A stretch of 40,295 nt of DNA from assembly GCA_937871815.1 (NCBI GenBank), contig CALMOJ010000195.1:1-40295 (forward strand), in the 5' to 3' direction. Both the position numbers and the translations under genes were made by a program. The stretch comes from an uncultured Neisseriales bacterium. Its GTDB lineage: Bacteria > Pseudomonadota > Gammaproteobacteria > Burkholderiales > Aquaspirillaceae. Position 1 is the stretch's first letter, and each line of letters begins with the position of its first letter. The notes under the pieces are model-generated. The model did not search any database and was not told the origin of the DNA. It worked only from the letters and a program-made list of their open reading frames with translations. Below, one piece after another: positions 32,673 to 40,295 of the stretch.

Positions 32673-33452
32673 ATGTGCCAACTCCTCGGGATGAACTGCA
32701 ACACCCCTACCGATATTTTATTTTCATTTGATGGCTTTCGCCGCCGTGGCGGGCTGACCGACCACCACGCCGATGGGTTCGGCATCGCCTTTTTTGAGCA
32801 CGCGGGCTGTCGGGTGTTTTTGGATTACGAAGCCAGTGCGCATTCTTCGGTGGCCGACTTTGTCCACCGCTACCCCATCAAATCCACCCATGTAATTGCC
32901 CATATCCGCAAAGCCACCCAAGGGCGCGTGGCCTTGGAAAATACCCACCCGTTTCAGCGCGAGATGTGGGGTCAGAACTGGATTTTTGCCCACAACGGCA
33001 ACTTGGTCGATTTTGCCCCGCCGCGTGGCCAGTTTTACCGCCCTGTCGGCGATACCGACTCCGAAGCCGCGTTTTGTATGCTGCTAGAGCGGCTGCGCCA
33101 ACAATTCGACGACGCGCCTCCCGCCCAAACCCTGCATCGGGCGGTCAGCGACATTGCGGCAGAGATTCGAGAAGCCGGTATTTTTAACTTTATGCTATCG
33201 AATGGACAGGTGCTGTTTACCCACTGCACCACCCATCTGCACTACATCGTCCGCCAAGCCCCGTTTGCGGTTGCCCATTTGGTCGATAACGATGTCAGCG
33301 TAGACTTCTCCACCGTCACCACCCCCAACGACCGCGTTGCCGTCATTGCCACCCAGCCGCTGACCGACAACGAATGCTGGACAACCCACCCCAAAGACAC
33401 CGTATTGATGTTTAGTGAAGGCTGGCCGCACCTGCTGGAAACCTGCTGCTAA
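32673..33452 (+). CDS. Class II glutamine amidotransferase (YafJ-like)
   Basis: This 259-residue Ntn-type amidohydrolase has Cys2 as the likely nucleophile once Met1 is removed (MCQLLGMN). The family pattern GLTDHHADGFGIAFF, then HIRKATQGRVALENTHPF, WIFAHNGNL and GDTDSEAAF forms the glutaminase site. YafJ-like proteins are stand-alone glutaminase-type domains with unproven partners. Start ATG 32673. It lies immediately right of the prophage remnant and appears intact. Confidence 0.9.
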   Translation: MCQLLGMNCNTPTDILFSFDGFRRRGGLTDHHADGFGIAFFEHAGCRVFLDYEASAHSSVADFVHRYPIKSTHVIAHIRKATQGRVALENTHPFQREMWGQNWIFAHNGNLVDFAPPRGQFYRPVGDTDSEAAFCMLLERLRQQFDDAPPAQTLHRAVSDIAAEIREAGIFNFMLSNGQVLFTHCTTHLHYIVRQAPFAVAHLVDNDVSVDFSTVTTPNDRVAVIATQPLTDNECWTTHPKDTVLMFSEGWPHLLETCC

Positions 33453-33557
33453 GAATGTGTTTACGGCCCCGCCAGCTACGTCGCTCTGGTCGCTATGAGG
33501 GCGGGGGGGTGGCTGAAACCGCCGCCGTACCCCGCGTTCACATAAGGGCTGCAACCG

Positions 33558-33576
33558 GCGGGAGGGCACCTCCCGC
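33558..33576. repeat. GC-rich hairpin between the amidotransferase and the radical SAM gene
   Basis: GCGGGAGG (33558-33565) pairs with CCTCCCGC (33569-33576) around a 3-nt loop, with a weaker outer GGCTG/CAGCC pairing. No T-tract. Rest of the 33453-33669 gap is GC-rich without a visible gene. Confidence 0.4.
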
Positions 33577-33669
33577 GCCCCAGCCGGTCGCCAAACCAAC
33601 ACCCCCACAGCCTTACCCGCACAATCTGGCACAATACTCGGCTTGCCCCACCCCAGAACGAGCCTTGCC

Positions 33670-35925
33670 ATGTTTGCTGCTGCCTCCCCCGCCCCGATTT
33701 TTACCCATCCCCGCCACCCCATGACCGCTGGCCGCACCGCACCCTTTTTGCCGATGAGCAAAGCAGAAATGGCCGCGCTAGGCTGGGAGGCGTGCGACAT
33801 CATATTGGTGACGGGAGATGGCTATATCGACCACCCCAGCTTTGGCATGGCCTTGATTGGGCGGCTGCTTGAGGCGCAAGGCTTTCGGGTGGGGGTGATT
33901 AGCCAACCAGACTGGCACAGTGCCGACCCCTTTCGTGGCTTGGGGCGGCCTCGGCTGTTTTTTGGGGTGACGGCGGGCAATATGGACTCGATGATTAACC
34001 GCTACACCGCCGACAAAAAACCCCGCTCCGACGATGCCTACACCCCTGCCGCCGTGGCGGGCAAACGGCCCGACCGTGCCGTGGCGGTCTATGCCCAGCG
34101 TTGCCGCGAGGCCTACCCTGGGGTGGATGTGCTGATTGGCGGCATCGAAGCCAGCCTGCGCCGCATTGCCCAGTACGACTACTGGAGCGACAAAGTCCGC
34201 CAATCGGCGTTGATGTATGCCAAGGCGGACATTTTGGTCTTTGGTAACGCCGAGCGTGCCCTGCTGGAAATCGCCCACCGTGCCGCAGCCGGCGAACGCC
34301 TTGCTGCCATGCGCGACATTCGGGGCACCGCGTTTATTGTGCCGCAAGGCTGGTTGCCCGATGCTGAGTGGCAAGTGCTGGATTCCAGCACCGTTGATAC
34401 CCCAGGCCGCGTGGATCGCCATCTCAATCCCTACGATGACACCTCTCCCGCCCAACAAGCCACCCCCGATGCCGACCCCGCCGCCCCGCAGCCGGTGCGT
34501 CTGGTCTCTGCTGCCGAGCGGGTGGCTGCCCGCCGCGCCGAGCGCAGCAAAACCGTGGTACGGATTCCGGCTTACGAGGCGGTGCTCTACGACCCCGTGT
34601 CTTACGCCCACGCCAGCCGCACCCTGCACCTAGAATCCAACCCTGGCAATGCACGGGCGATGGTGCAGCAACACGGCGAACGCGATGTATGGCTGAATCC
34701 CCCGCCCATCCCGCTCAGCACCGCAGAAATGGACTACGTCTATGACCTGCCCTATGCCCGCAACCCGCATCCCGCCTATGCTGGCGCACGGTTTCCGGCG
34801 TGGGACATGATTCGGTTTTCGGTGAATATCATGCGCGGCTGTTTTGGCGGCTGCACCTTCTGTTCGATTACCGAGCACGAGGGGCGGATTATCCAAAGCC
34901 GGTCCGAGCAGTCGATTTTGAAAGAGATAGGCGATATCCGCGACAAGACCCACGGCTTTACGGGGCAGATTTCTGACCTTGGCGGCCCCACGGCCAATAT
35001 GTATCGCTTGGCGTGCAAAGACCCCAAAATTGAATCGTCCTGCCGCCGCTTGTCCTGCGTCTATCCGGGCATCTGCGAAAACCTGAACACCGACCACGCC
35101 CCGCTGATTCAGCTCTATCGCAAAGCCCGCGCCCTGCCCGGGATTAAGCGCATCACCATTGGCTCTGGGGTGCGCTATGACTTGGCGGTGACCTCGCCGG
35201 AATACATCAAAGAACTGGTGACGCACCACGTCAGCGGCTATCTCAAAATCGCCCCCGAGCACACCGAAGACGGCCCGTTGTCCAAAATGATGAAGCCGGG
35301 GATAGGTAGCTACGAAAAATTCAAAGCCCTGTTTGAGAAATTCTCGGCACAGGCCGGCAAAAAGCAGTATTTGATTCCCTACTTTATTGCGGCACACCCA
35401 GGCACGTCCGACCTCGACATGCTGAATCTCGCGCTGTGGCTCAAAGCCAACGGGCTAAAACCCGACCAAGTGCAGGCGTTTACCCCCACACCGATGGCAC
35501 TGGCCACCACCATGTGGCACACCGGCCGCAATCCGCTGAAAAAATTGGCGCGAAGCTCAGAAAAAGTGGATGTGATTAAGGATGGCTACCGACGCAAGCT
35601 GCACAAGGCCTTTTTGCGCTACCACGACCCCGCCAATTGGCCGCTCTTGCGTGAGGCCCTCCTCAACATGGGTCGATCTGACTTAATCGGCAACAGCCCT
35701 AGCCAATTGATTCCCGCCGAAGCCGGACAAGGACAGCGGCAGGGCGCAGCATCGACGCGCCCTGCCCGCTCCGCGCATCCCGCCCACCGCCCCGCGCCCC
35801 GCTCGGCGGCCAATGCCAAGCCCTCGGGCGGCAAACCGCCGCACGGCAAGCCCGCCGCAGCCACAGACCCCCGCACCCAGCCAGCAGTAGACCGCCCTGT
35901 CAATAAGTTCAAGAAAAAGGGGTAA
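33670..35925 (+). CDS. YgiQ family radical SAM protein
   Basis: This protein of about 751 residues has an N-terminal B12-binding-like region ([49 protein letters not shown]). The radical SAM core has CFGGCTFCS (CxxxCxxC) binding the 4Fe-4S cluster, with [12 protein letters not shown] and KIAPEH motifs, and the family segment [14 protein letters not shown]. The C-terminal 70 or so residues are low-complexity, basic and Pro/Ala-rich, ending KFKKKG, which is common in this family. I prefer ATG 33670; an upstream GTG/ATG in frame is possible. The reaction catalysed is unknown. Confidence 0.93.
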   Translation: MFAAASPAPIFTHPRHPMTAGRTAPFLPMSKAEMAALGWEACDIILVTGDGYIDHPSFGMALIGRLLEAQGFRVGVISQPDWHSADPFRGLGRPRLFFGVTAGNMDSMINRYTADKKPRSDDAYTPAAVAGKRPDRAVAVYAQRCREAYPGVDVLIGGIEASLRRIAQYDYWSDKVRQSALMYAKADILVFGNAERALLEIAHRAAAGERLAAMRDIRGTAFIVPQGWLPDAEWQVLDSSTVDTPGRVDRHLNPYDDTSPAQQATPDADPAAPQPVRLVSAAERVAARRAERSKTVVRIPAYEAVLYDPVSYAHASRTLHLESNPGNARAMVQQHGERDVWLNPPPIPLSTAEMDYVYDLPYARNPHPAYAGARFPAWDMIRFSVNIMRGCFGGCTFCSITEHEGRIIQSRSEQSILKEIGDIRDKTHGFTGQISDLGGPTANMYRLACKDPKIESSCRRLSCVYPGICENLNTDHAPLIQLYRKARALPGIKRITIGSGVRYDLAVTSPEYIKELVTHHVSGYLKIAPEHTEDGPLSKMMKPGIGSYEKFKALFEKFSAQAGKKQYLIPYFIAAHPGTSDLDMLNLALWLKANGLKPDQVQAFTPTPMALATTMWHTGRNPLKKLARSSEKVDVIKDGYRRKLHKAFLRYHDPANWPLLREALLNMGRSDLIGNSPSQLIPAEAGQGQRQGAASTRPARSAHPAHRPAPRSAANAKPSGGKPPHGKPAAATDPRTQPAVDRPVNKFKKKG

Positions 35926-36061
35926 AACCCAACACTCTAGCCCTGTAGAAATACGCCCCCGCATGGCGTTTTGCTGCGCTGCTCGTTATCATCGGGGCTA
36001 TCTGTGCGCTTACCCTTGGGTCAGTGCTGTTTACTGCTTGTTTTTCGTAAGGACAGGTTCT

Positions 36062-38992
36062 GTGGCAATCCGCTCGAAACTTACTGCCAGCGCGTTGACG
36101 CTTGCGCTTATCTCTGCGGCTCTCCCTGCTTTTGCAGGGCTGGGACGTATGCATGTGCAATCTGGGCTGGGTCAACCGTTTCGCGCTGAAATCGACCTTA
36201 ACGACTTACGCGCCCCCGACCTCGGCAAGGTTCAGGTGTCGCTGGCCTCGCGTGCGGCTTTTACCGAAATGCAGATGGATTACCCCGAATTTTTAGCGGG
36301 ACTGCAATTTAGCGTAGACAGAAAATCTAACGGCAAGACCGTGGCACGCATTACCAGCAATCAGCCAGTGAATACCCCCTTCTTGTTTATGCTGATTGAG
36401 CTTAACGATGGCGGCGGGCGCACCTTTAAAGAATTTACGGCGGTGCTTGACCCCTCGGACTACGCCTCAACCAGCACAGCCAATGGGGAACAAGCCAAAC
36501 CCGCTGCCAGCCCTGCACCCGTCTCCTCCCCTGCGGCAGCACCAGCGGCACAACCCGTACCGGCAGTCGTGGCTGCCGCCCCTGCTGCGCCTGCCACACC
36601 CGCCACACCAGTTAAGCCCGCTGCAGCGACACCGCCGGAGGCCAAGCCCGCTGCTACCCCGCCCGCTGCGGCTAAACCAGCAACCGCCAAGCCTGCGGGG
36701 GTCGCCAAGCCTAACCCCGAAACCAATCACGACACTTATACCGTCAAGCAGGGCGATAGCCTTTCTGCCGTGGCGCAGAAACTCAAGCCGACCGAAGTCT
36801 CGCTGGAACAGGCCATAGTCGGGCTGTATCGCGCCAATCCCACGGCGTTTGGCAAACGCGGGGTCAATACCCTATTGGCGGGCAGCACCCTGAGCGTGCC
36901 CGAAACCGACACGCTCAAAGCCATTACCCCCAAAGATATCGGCACAACGCTGCGCAGTCAGACCAAAGACTGGCGCAGATACGCCGATGCCATTGCGGCC
37001 GCCAGCAATGCCGCCGCCCCGCGTGACCCTGTTGCCAATGCTGCCCGCCCCGCGCCCAAATCCACCGTCACCGACACCGACCCGCCCATCAATGCGGGCG
37101 AAGGGCGCGATGTGGTCAAGCTGACCAAGGCCGATGGCAAGCCCACCACAGGGCAAGACCGTGTTTCTCAGCTTGAAGAAGAAGTCATTACCCGCGAAAA
37201 ATCACTGAAAGATGCGAGCGACCGGATTGTGACGCTCGAAAAACAAGTCGGCGAAATGAGCCGCCTGCTGACCTTGCGCTCCCAAGCGGGGGTGGCGGCA
37301 AAACCTACCAAACCTGACCCCGCCACTGAAAAGCCTTTCTCGCTGCAAGATAACTTACCGCTGGTGGCGGGCTTGGGCTCGGCACTGTTGTTGGCGGCAG
37401 GCTTTATTTGGTCACGTCGTCGCCGCAAAGACGCGCCCACCACCTTTGGCCCTACGGCAGCCGCAGCTGCTAAATCCACCGAAGACCCCTTGGTGGAAGC
37501 CGATACCCTGATTCGCTATGGCCGTCTAGATGATGCCGAAACGCTGCTGCTTGGGGCGTTGGTCGATAATATGAATCGCCAAGAGCTGCGCTTGAAGCTG
37601 CTAGAGGTGTATGCCGCCATCCCACGTGAAGACAGCTTCCACGTTGAAGCCACTACGCTTAAAACTGCTGTCGGCGAAGATTCACCTTTGTGGGAAAAAG
37701 CCCGTGCAATGGGGCTGAAGCTCAGCCGCCTCCATCCGCTCTATGGCGGTGGGGGGCGTGAAGAAGGCGTGGCCGATGATGTCAAACTCGTTGCACCCAC
37801 GCCTGTCGTGCCGGTTGCCGCTGTGGCTGCTGCCGCAACCGCTGTGGCCGCCGTTACGGCAGACCTTGACCCCTTTGGCAGCGATGATTTAATGCCAGAT
37901 CAAGTCGTTATGCAGGGCGGGGGCTTTGCTTCTCACGATAAAAATGACGTGCTAGAACAGCTGCCAGATAAACCGCTACTGAACTACGACTTCCAAGCGG
38001 AACTAGAAACCCCTCATGCCGCGCCAACGCCTGCGCCAGCCCCTGCAGAAGAGATGTCGATGGACGGGCTGTTTGATGCTGCACCGGTTGTCGCTGCGCC
38101 CCGCCCCGAACTCATACCCGAATCCGTGGCGCAAGATGACATTGATGTCCTTTTGGCCGCCAATACTGCCCCTGCCTTTACCCTACCCGATGATGTGATT
38201 GTGGCAGACGATGACATGGATGGGCTGTTCGACATGGATCCGTTTGGTGCGACACCTCTCCCTACGCCGGTGGCCGAGCCAACCCCTGCTGTTGCATCGC
38301 CGCGTTTTGAGCTGCCCGACGATGTCATCATGGCGGATGACATGGACATGCAGGATTTCTTTGACAGCGTAGCCCTCCCTGCATCCCCAGTCCCCGTTAA
38401 CCCGCCCGTGTCTGCGGTCAATCTCGACCTACCGGCTATCGAAGAGAGTGAAGCCGCCCTGCAAGCCTTGTTTGACTCGGTGGATCAAATCTCGTCGCCT
38501 GCCACCACACCGGTTGCGCTTGATGACAGCAACCCTGCTGAGGGCAATACCGACTTCGGCTTTGACTTTAACTTTGACAACCCCTTTGGTGACGAAGCCG
38601 CCCCCGCACCCAAGCCTAACCGCAATGCCTTGGCGGCTGCTTTGGCCAATGCACCCGATTTGCCCCCCACCGAAAACGAAGAAGCCTTACTGGCCGCCGC
38701 CGAAGCCCCACCGGCTGAACCAGTTGCAGAGGACGTACCCGCCGATGCCAACAACGCACAGTGGGAAAAAGAACTCCAAGCCATCTTGGCTGGCGATACT
38801 CAGCCTGCTCTTGGGGGCGATGTGGAATCCTTGCTTGAGCTGGCGACTGTTTATTCAGACATGGGGGATTTGGAAGGGGCGCAAGATGTGCTAACCGAAT
38901 ACATCAGCAAAAACCCTAACGGCTCAGGTAAGCAAGATGCCGAACGGCTGCTGGCTTCGGTGCAAACCAAGATGAGCGGTCGCGGACGTTAA
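36062..38992 (+). CDS. fimV: FimV-like polar/pilus assembly protein
   Basis: This 976-residue inner-membrane peptidoglycan-binding hub supports type IV pilus, T2SS or polar localisation functions in related bacteria. Order: signal sequence (ends ALPAFAG), the FimV N-terminal domain (LGRMHVQSGLGQPFRAEI), an Ala/Pro linker, a LysM domain (DTYTVKQGDSLSAVAQKL), a coiled coil (VSQLEEEVITREKSLKDA), one membrane helix (LVAGLGSALLLAAGFIW), a long acidic cytoplasmic region and the C-terminal FimV/TPR domain (LLELATVYSDMGDLEGAQDVL). GTG start at 36062 with AAGGA 8 nt upstream; the frame upstream is not conserved. fimV before truA is a common proteobacterial order. Confidence 0.93.
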   Translation: MAIRSKLTASALTLALISAALPAFAGLGRMHVQSGLGQPFRAEIDLNDLRAPDLGKVQVSLASRAAFTEMQMDYPEFLAGLQFSVDRKSNGKTVARITSNQPVNTPFLFMLIELNDGGGRTFKEFTAVLDPSDYASTSTANGEQAKPAASPAPVSSPAAAPAAQPVPAVVAAAPAAPATPATPVKPAAATPPEAKPAATPPAAAKPATAKPAGVAKPNPETNHDTYTVKQGDSLSAVAQKLKPTEVSLEQAIVGLYRANPTAFGKRGVNTLLAGSTLSVPETDTLKAITPKDIGTTLRSQTKDWRRYADAIAAASNAAAPRDPVANAARPAPKSTVTDTDPPINAGEGRDVVKLTKADGKPTTGQDRVSQLEEEVITREKSLKDASDRIVTLEKQVGEMSRLLTLRSQAGVAAKPTKPDPATEKPFSLQDNLPLVAGLGSALLLAAGFIWSRRRRKDAPTTFGPTAAAAAKSTEDPLVEADTLIRYGRLDDAETLLLGALVDNMNRQELRLKLLEVYAAIPREDSFHVEATTLKTAVGEDSPLWEKARAMGLKLSRLHPLYGGGGREEGVADDVKLVAPTPVVPVAAVAAAATAVAAVTADLDPFGSDDLMPDQVVMQGGGFASHDKNDVLEQLPDKPLLNYDFQAELETPHAAPTPAPAPAEEMSMDGLFDAAPVVAAPRPELIPESVAQDDIDVLLAANTAPAFTLPDDVIVADDDMDGLFDMDPFGATPLPTPVAEPTPAVASPRFELPDDVIMADDMDMQDFFDSVALPASPVPVNPPVSAVNLDLPAIEESEAALQALFDSVDQISSPATTPVALDDSNPAEGNTDFGFDFNFDNPFGDEAAPAPKPNRNALAAALANAPDLPPTENEEALLAAAEAPPAEPVAEDVPADANNAQWEKELQAILAGDTQPALGGDVESLLELATVYSDMGDLEGAQDVLTEYISKNPNGSGKQDAERLLASVQTKMSGRGR

Positions 38993-38998
38993 GCCCCT

Positions 38999-39634
38999 GT
39001 GCCCACCCATCCGGCTTTTCCGCTGGTGTGCTGGCTGGCACTGGCACTCACCCTGCCCCGACTGACTCCCCTCGCTTTGCTGCTGGTGAGTTTAGTCGGG
39101 GCAGTGTATTTGGGGCGGGCGGTGTGGGCGGCGAGTCGGCGGGTTAAATGGCTGCTGCTGACCCTTATCGCCACGTTTGCCTTTACCCTGCCTGGCGATC
39201 CCCTGTTTGCCACTGCGTGGTCACCCACCGCCGAAGGACTCCAAGCAGGCGCACTGCATGCCTTGCGCCTGCTTATTTTGGTGTGGGCGGTGCGGCTGTT
39301 GCTGGGGCGGCACCCCCCCCTCGCCCGTTTGGCGGGGCTGTGGTGGCTAGTGCAGCCCTTGGCATGGTGTGGGGTTTCGCCGAATAGGATGGTGGTACGC
39401 TTGTTTTTGACTCTCGAAGAAACCGCCAAGCTCACCGGCGACCACGCCCCCTCACTGTCTGCGCTGTGGCACGCCCTATCCACGTCCCTGCCTGTGCACC
39501 CGCCGCCTGCACCCGCCGAAACACGCCACTTAACGCTACAATGCCCCCCTTTGTCAGGGCGGGATGGGCTATGGATGTTGGCGGTGATGAGCGTGCCCGT
39601 GGGGCTGCTGGGCTGGGGGGCACTGTGGGGCTAA
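38999..39634 (+). CDS. EcfT/CbiQ-like membrane protein
   Basis: This 211-residue protein has about four hydrophobic segments. The central segment RRVKWLLLTLIATFAFTLPGDPL followed by AGALHALRLLILVWAVRLLL and a NRMVVRLFLTLEE segment resembles energy-coupling-factor transporter T-components of the CbiQ type. Betaproteobacteria often have such a gene between fimV and truA. There are no A- or S-components adjacent, so its partners are unknown. Start is GTG 38999, seven bases after fimV, indicating an operon; it overlaps truA by 10 bp. Confidence 0.6.
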   Translation: MPTHPAFPLVCWLALALTLPRLTPLALLLVSLVGAVYLGRAVWAASRRVKWLLLTLIATFAFTLPGDPLFATAWSPTAEGLQAGALHALRLLILVWAVRLLLGRHPPLARLAGLWWLVQPLAWCGVSPNRMVVRLFLTLEETAKLTGDHAPSLSALWHALSTSLPVHPPPAPAETRHLTLQCPPLSGRDGLWMLAVMSVPVGLLGWGALWG

Positions 39635-40295
39635 AGCGCATTGCATTGGGGGTGGAATACCACGGCGGGGATTTTCTCGGCTGGCAATCTCAGCCCTGCG
39701 GCAATACGGTGCAAGACACGCTAGAAGCTGCCTTGGCGCGGATTGCGGGGCATCCCGTTGGGGTGTTGGCCGCAGGGCGTACCGATGCAGGGGTGCATGC
39801 CACGGGGCAAGTGGTGCACTTTGACACCTCGGCGCAGCGTCCCCTCAGTGCATGGGTGCGCGGGGTGAATGCTTTTTTGCCACCGACCGTTGCCGTGCGC
39901 TGGGCGCATCCGGTGTCGATGGACTTTCACGCGCGGTTCTCGGCGTTTTCTCGGGCGTATTGTTACCGGCTGCTGAATCGCCCCGTGCGTCCTGCTTTGG
40001 CGGCGGGACAAGTCGGCTGGTACCACGCCCCTCTATCCCTTGCCGCCATGCAAGAAGCCGCATCGCTGCTGTTGGGCACGCATGACTTCTCTAGCTTTCG
40101 GGCCGCGGCGTGCCAAGCCAAATCGCCGGTCAAAACCCTATCCCGCTTTACCATTCACGCCCACGGCGATGAGCTGGTTTTTCAGCTCGAAGCCAATGCC
40201 TTTTTGCACCATATGGTGCGCAATTTAGTTGGGGCTTTGGTTTACATCGGCAAAGGCCATTACCCCCCGCACTGGATACTGGACTTGCTGGCGGC
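39625..40295 (+). CDS. truA: tRNA pseudouridine(38-40) synthase TruA, 3' end cut by window
   Basis: The first 223 residues are present. TruA isomerises U38-U40 in the tRNA anticodon stem-loop. Motifs: LGVEYHGGDFLGWQSQP, the catalytic Asp in AAGRTDAGVHATGQVVHF, NAFLPPTVAV, FSRAYCYRLLNR and, near the right edge, FLHHMVRNLVGAL. Start is GTG at 39625, overlapping the previous gene by 10 bp, which implies translational coupling in fimV-ecfT-like-truA. The reading frame is open to the window end. Confidence 0.95.
   Translation, partial: MGLKRIALGVEYHGGDFLGWQSQPCGNTVQDTLEAALARIAGHPVGVLAAGRTDAGVHATGQVVHFDTSAQRPLSAWVRGVNAFLPPTVAVRWAHPVSMDFHARFSAFSRAYCYRLLNRPVRPALAAGQVGWYHAPLSLAAMQEAASLLLGTHDFSSFRAAACQAKSPVKTLSRFTIHAHGDELVFQLEANAFLHHMVRNLVGALVYIGKGHYPPHWILDLLA

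Noticed and set aside
32546-32681. N-terminal 45 residues of the open frame continuing gpF
   Set aside because: The Gly/Arg/Trp-rich sequence shows no MuF similarity, contains the repeat at 32570-32590 and overlaps the amidotransferase start.
1-40295. Neisseria-type DNA uptake sequences (GCCGTCTGAA and variants)
   Set aside because: I looked for the core and close variants and found no repeated occurrence; a genome-scale count would be needed.

Overview
The window reads as a chromosomal segment of a GC-rich, Gram-negative betaproteobacterium with a denitrification capability. Supporting signs are a Neisseria/Burkholderia-type trimeric porin, a betaproteobacterial H-NS-like protein, the order fimV - EcfT-like membrane protein - truA, LPS heptose synthesis (hldD), and a complete nitrous-oxide reductase locus. 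Genus cannot be fixed from the sequence; a Neisseriales-like or related lineage is an inference. Almost all of it is core chromosome. There is one clearly foreign island, a Mu-like prophage remnant at about 30.84-32.54 kb.

Layout. 0-7.3 kb: a NorE-like heme-copper oxidase subunit III preceded by a terminator hairpin, the soluble lytic transglycosylase slt (TTG start), convergent hldD, a CigR/RcnB-like small secreted protein, a DUF815 AAA ATPase, then ribH-nusB and a small unknown gene. 7.5-9.6 kb: thiL-pgpA (overlapping, minus strand), divergent from rpmE. 9.6-15 kb: an ArnT/PMT-like GT39 glycosyltransferase, an orphan RsbW-like ATP-binding protein, an H-NS-like protein, an MFS transporter and a porin. 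15.1-25.2 kb: murB, then the nos locus. In the nos locus a lipoprotein cytochrome c and nosR-D-F-Y-L run leftward, nosZ runs rightward, and a PCu(A)C copper chaperone follows nosZ. 25.3-30.7 kb: ppsA, a TrpB2-type tryptophan synthase beta-like enzyme and metY. 30.8-32.6 kb: the prophage remnant (gpF/MuF fragment with a putative C-terminal nuclease-toxin domain, then gpG). 32.7-40.3 kb: a class II glutamine amidotransferase, a YgiQ-type radical SAM protein, fimV, an EcfT/CbiQ-like protein and truA, which runs off the right end.

How the genes work together. The nos locus is the functional centre. NosZ (clade I features: Tat motif, seven candidate CuZ histidines, CuA motif) would be served by NosR (flavin, FeS), the NosDFY ABC system, the NosL copper lipoprotein, a cytochrome c and PCu(A)C. 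NosZ, the cytochrome and NosL each carry a lipobox, suggesting a lipid-anchored periplasmic chain. One FNR/DNR-type palindrome sits in the divergent nosZ/cytochrome promoter region, with TAnnnT-like -10 elements about 32 bp from its centre on both sides.

Most unusual features: the lipobox on NosZ; the shared FNR-type box; the MuF-toxin fragment flanked by two near-identical 21-bp sequences resembling the end of type I-C CRISPR repeats; and an 84-nt cloverleaf-like fold between gpF and gpG. All calls come from reading the sequence; no database search was run.
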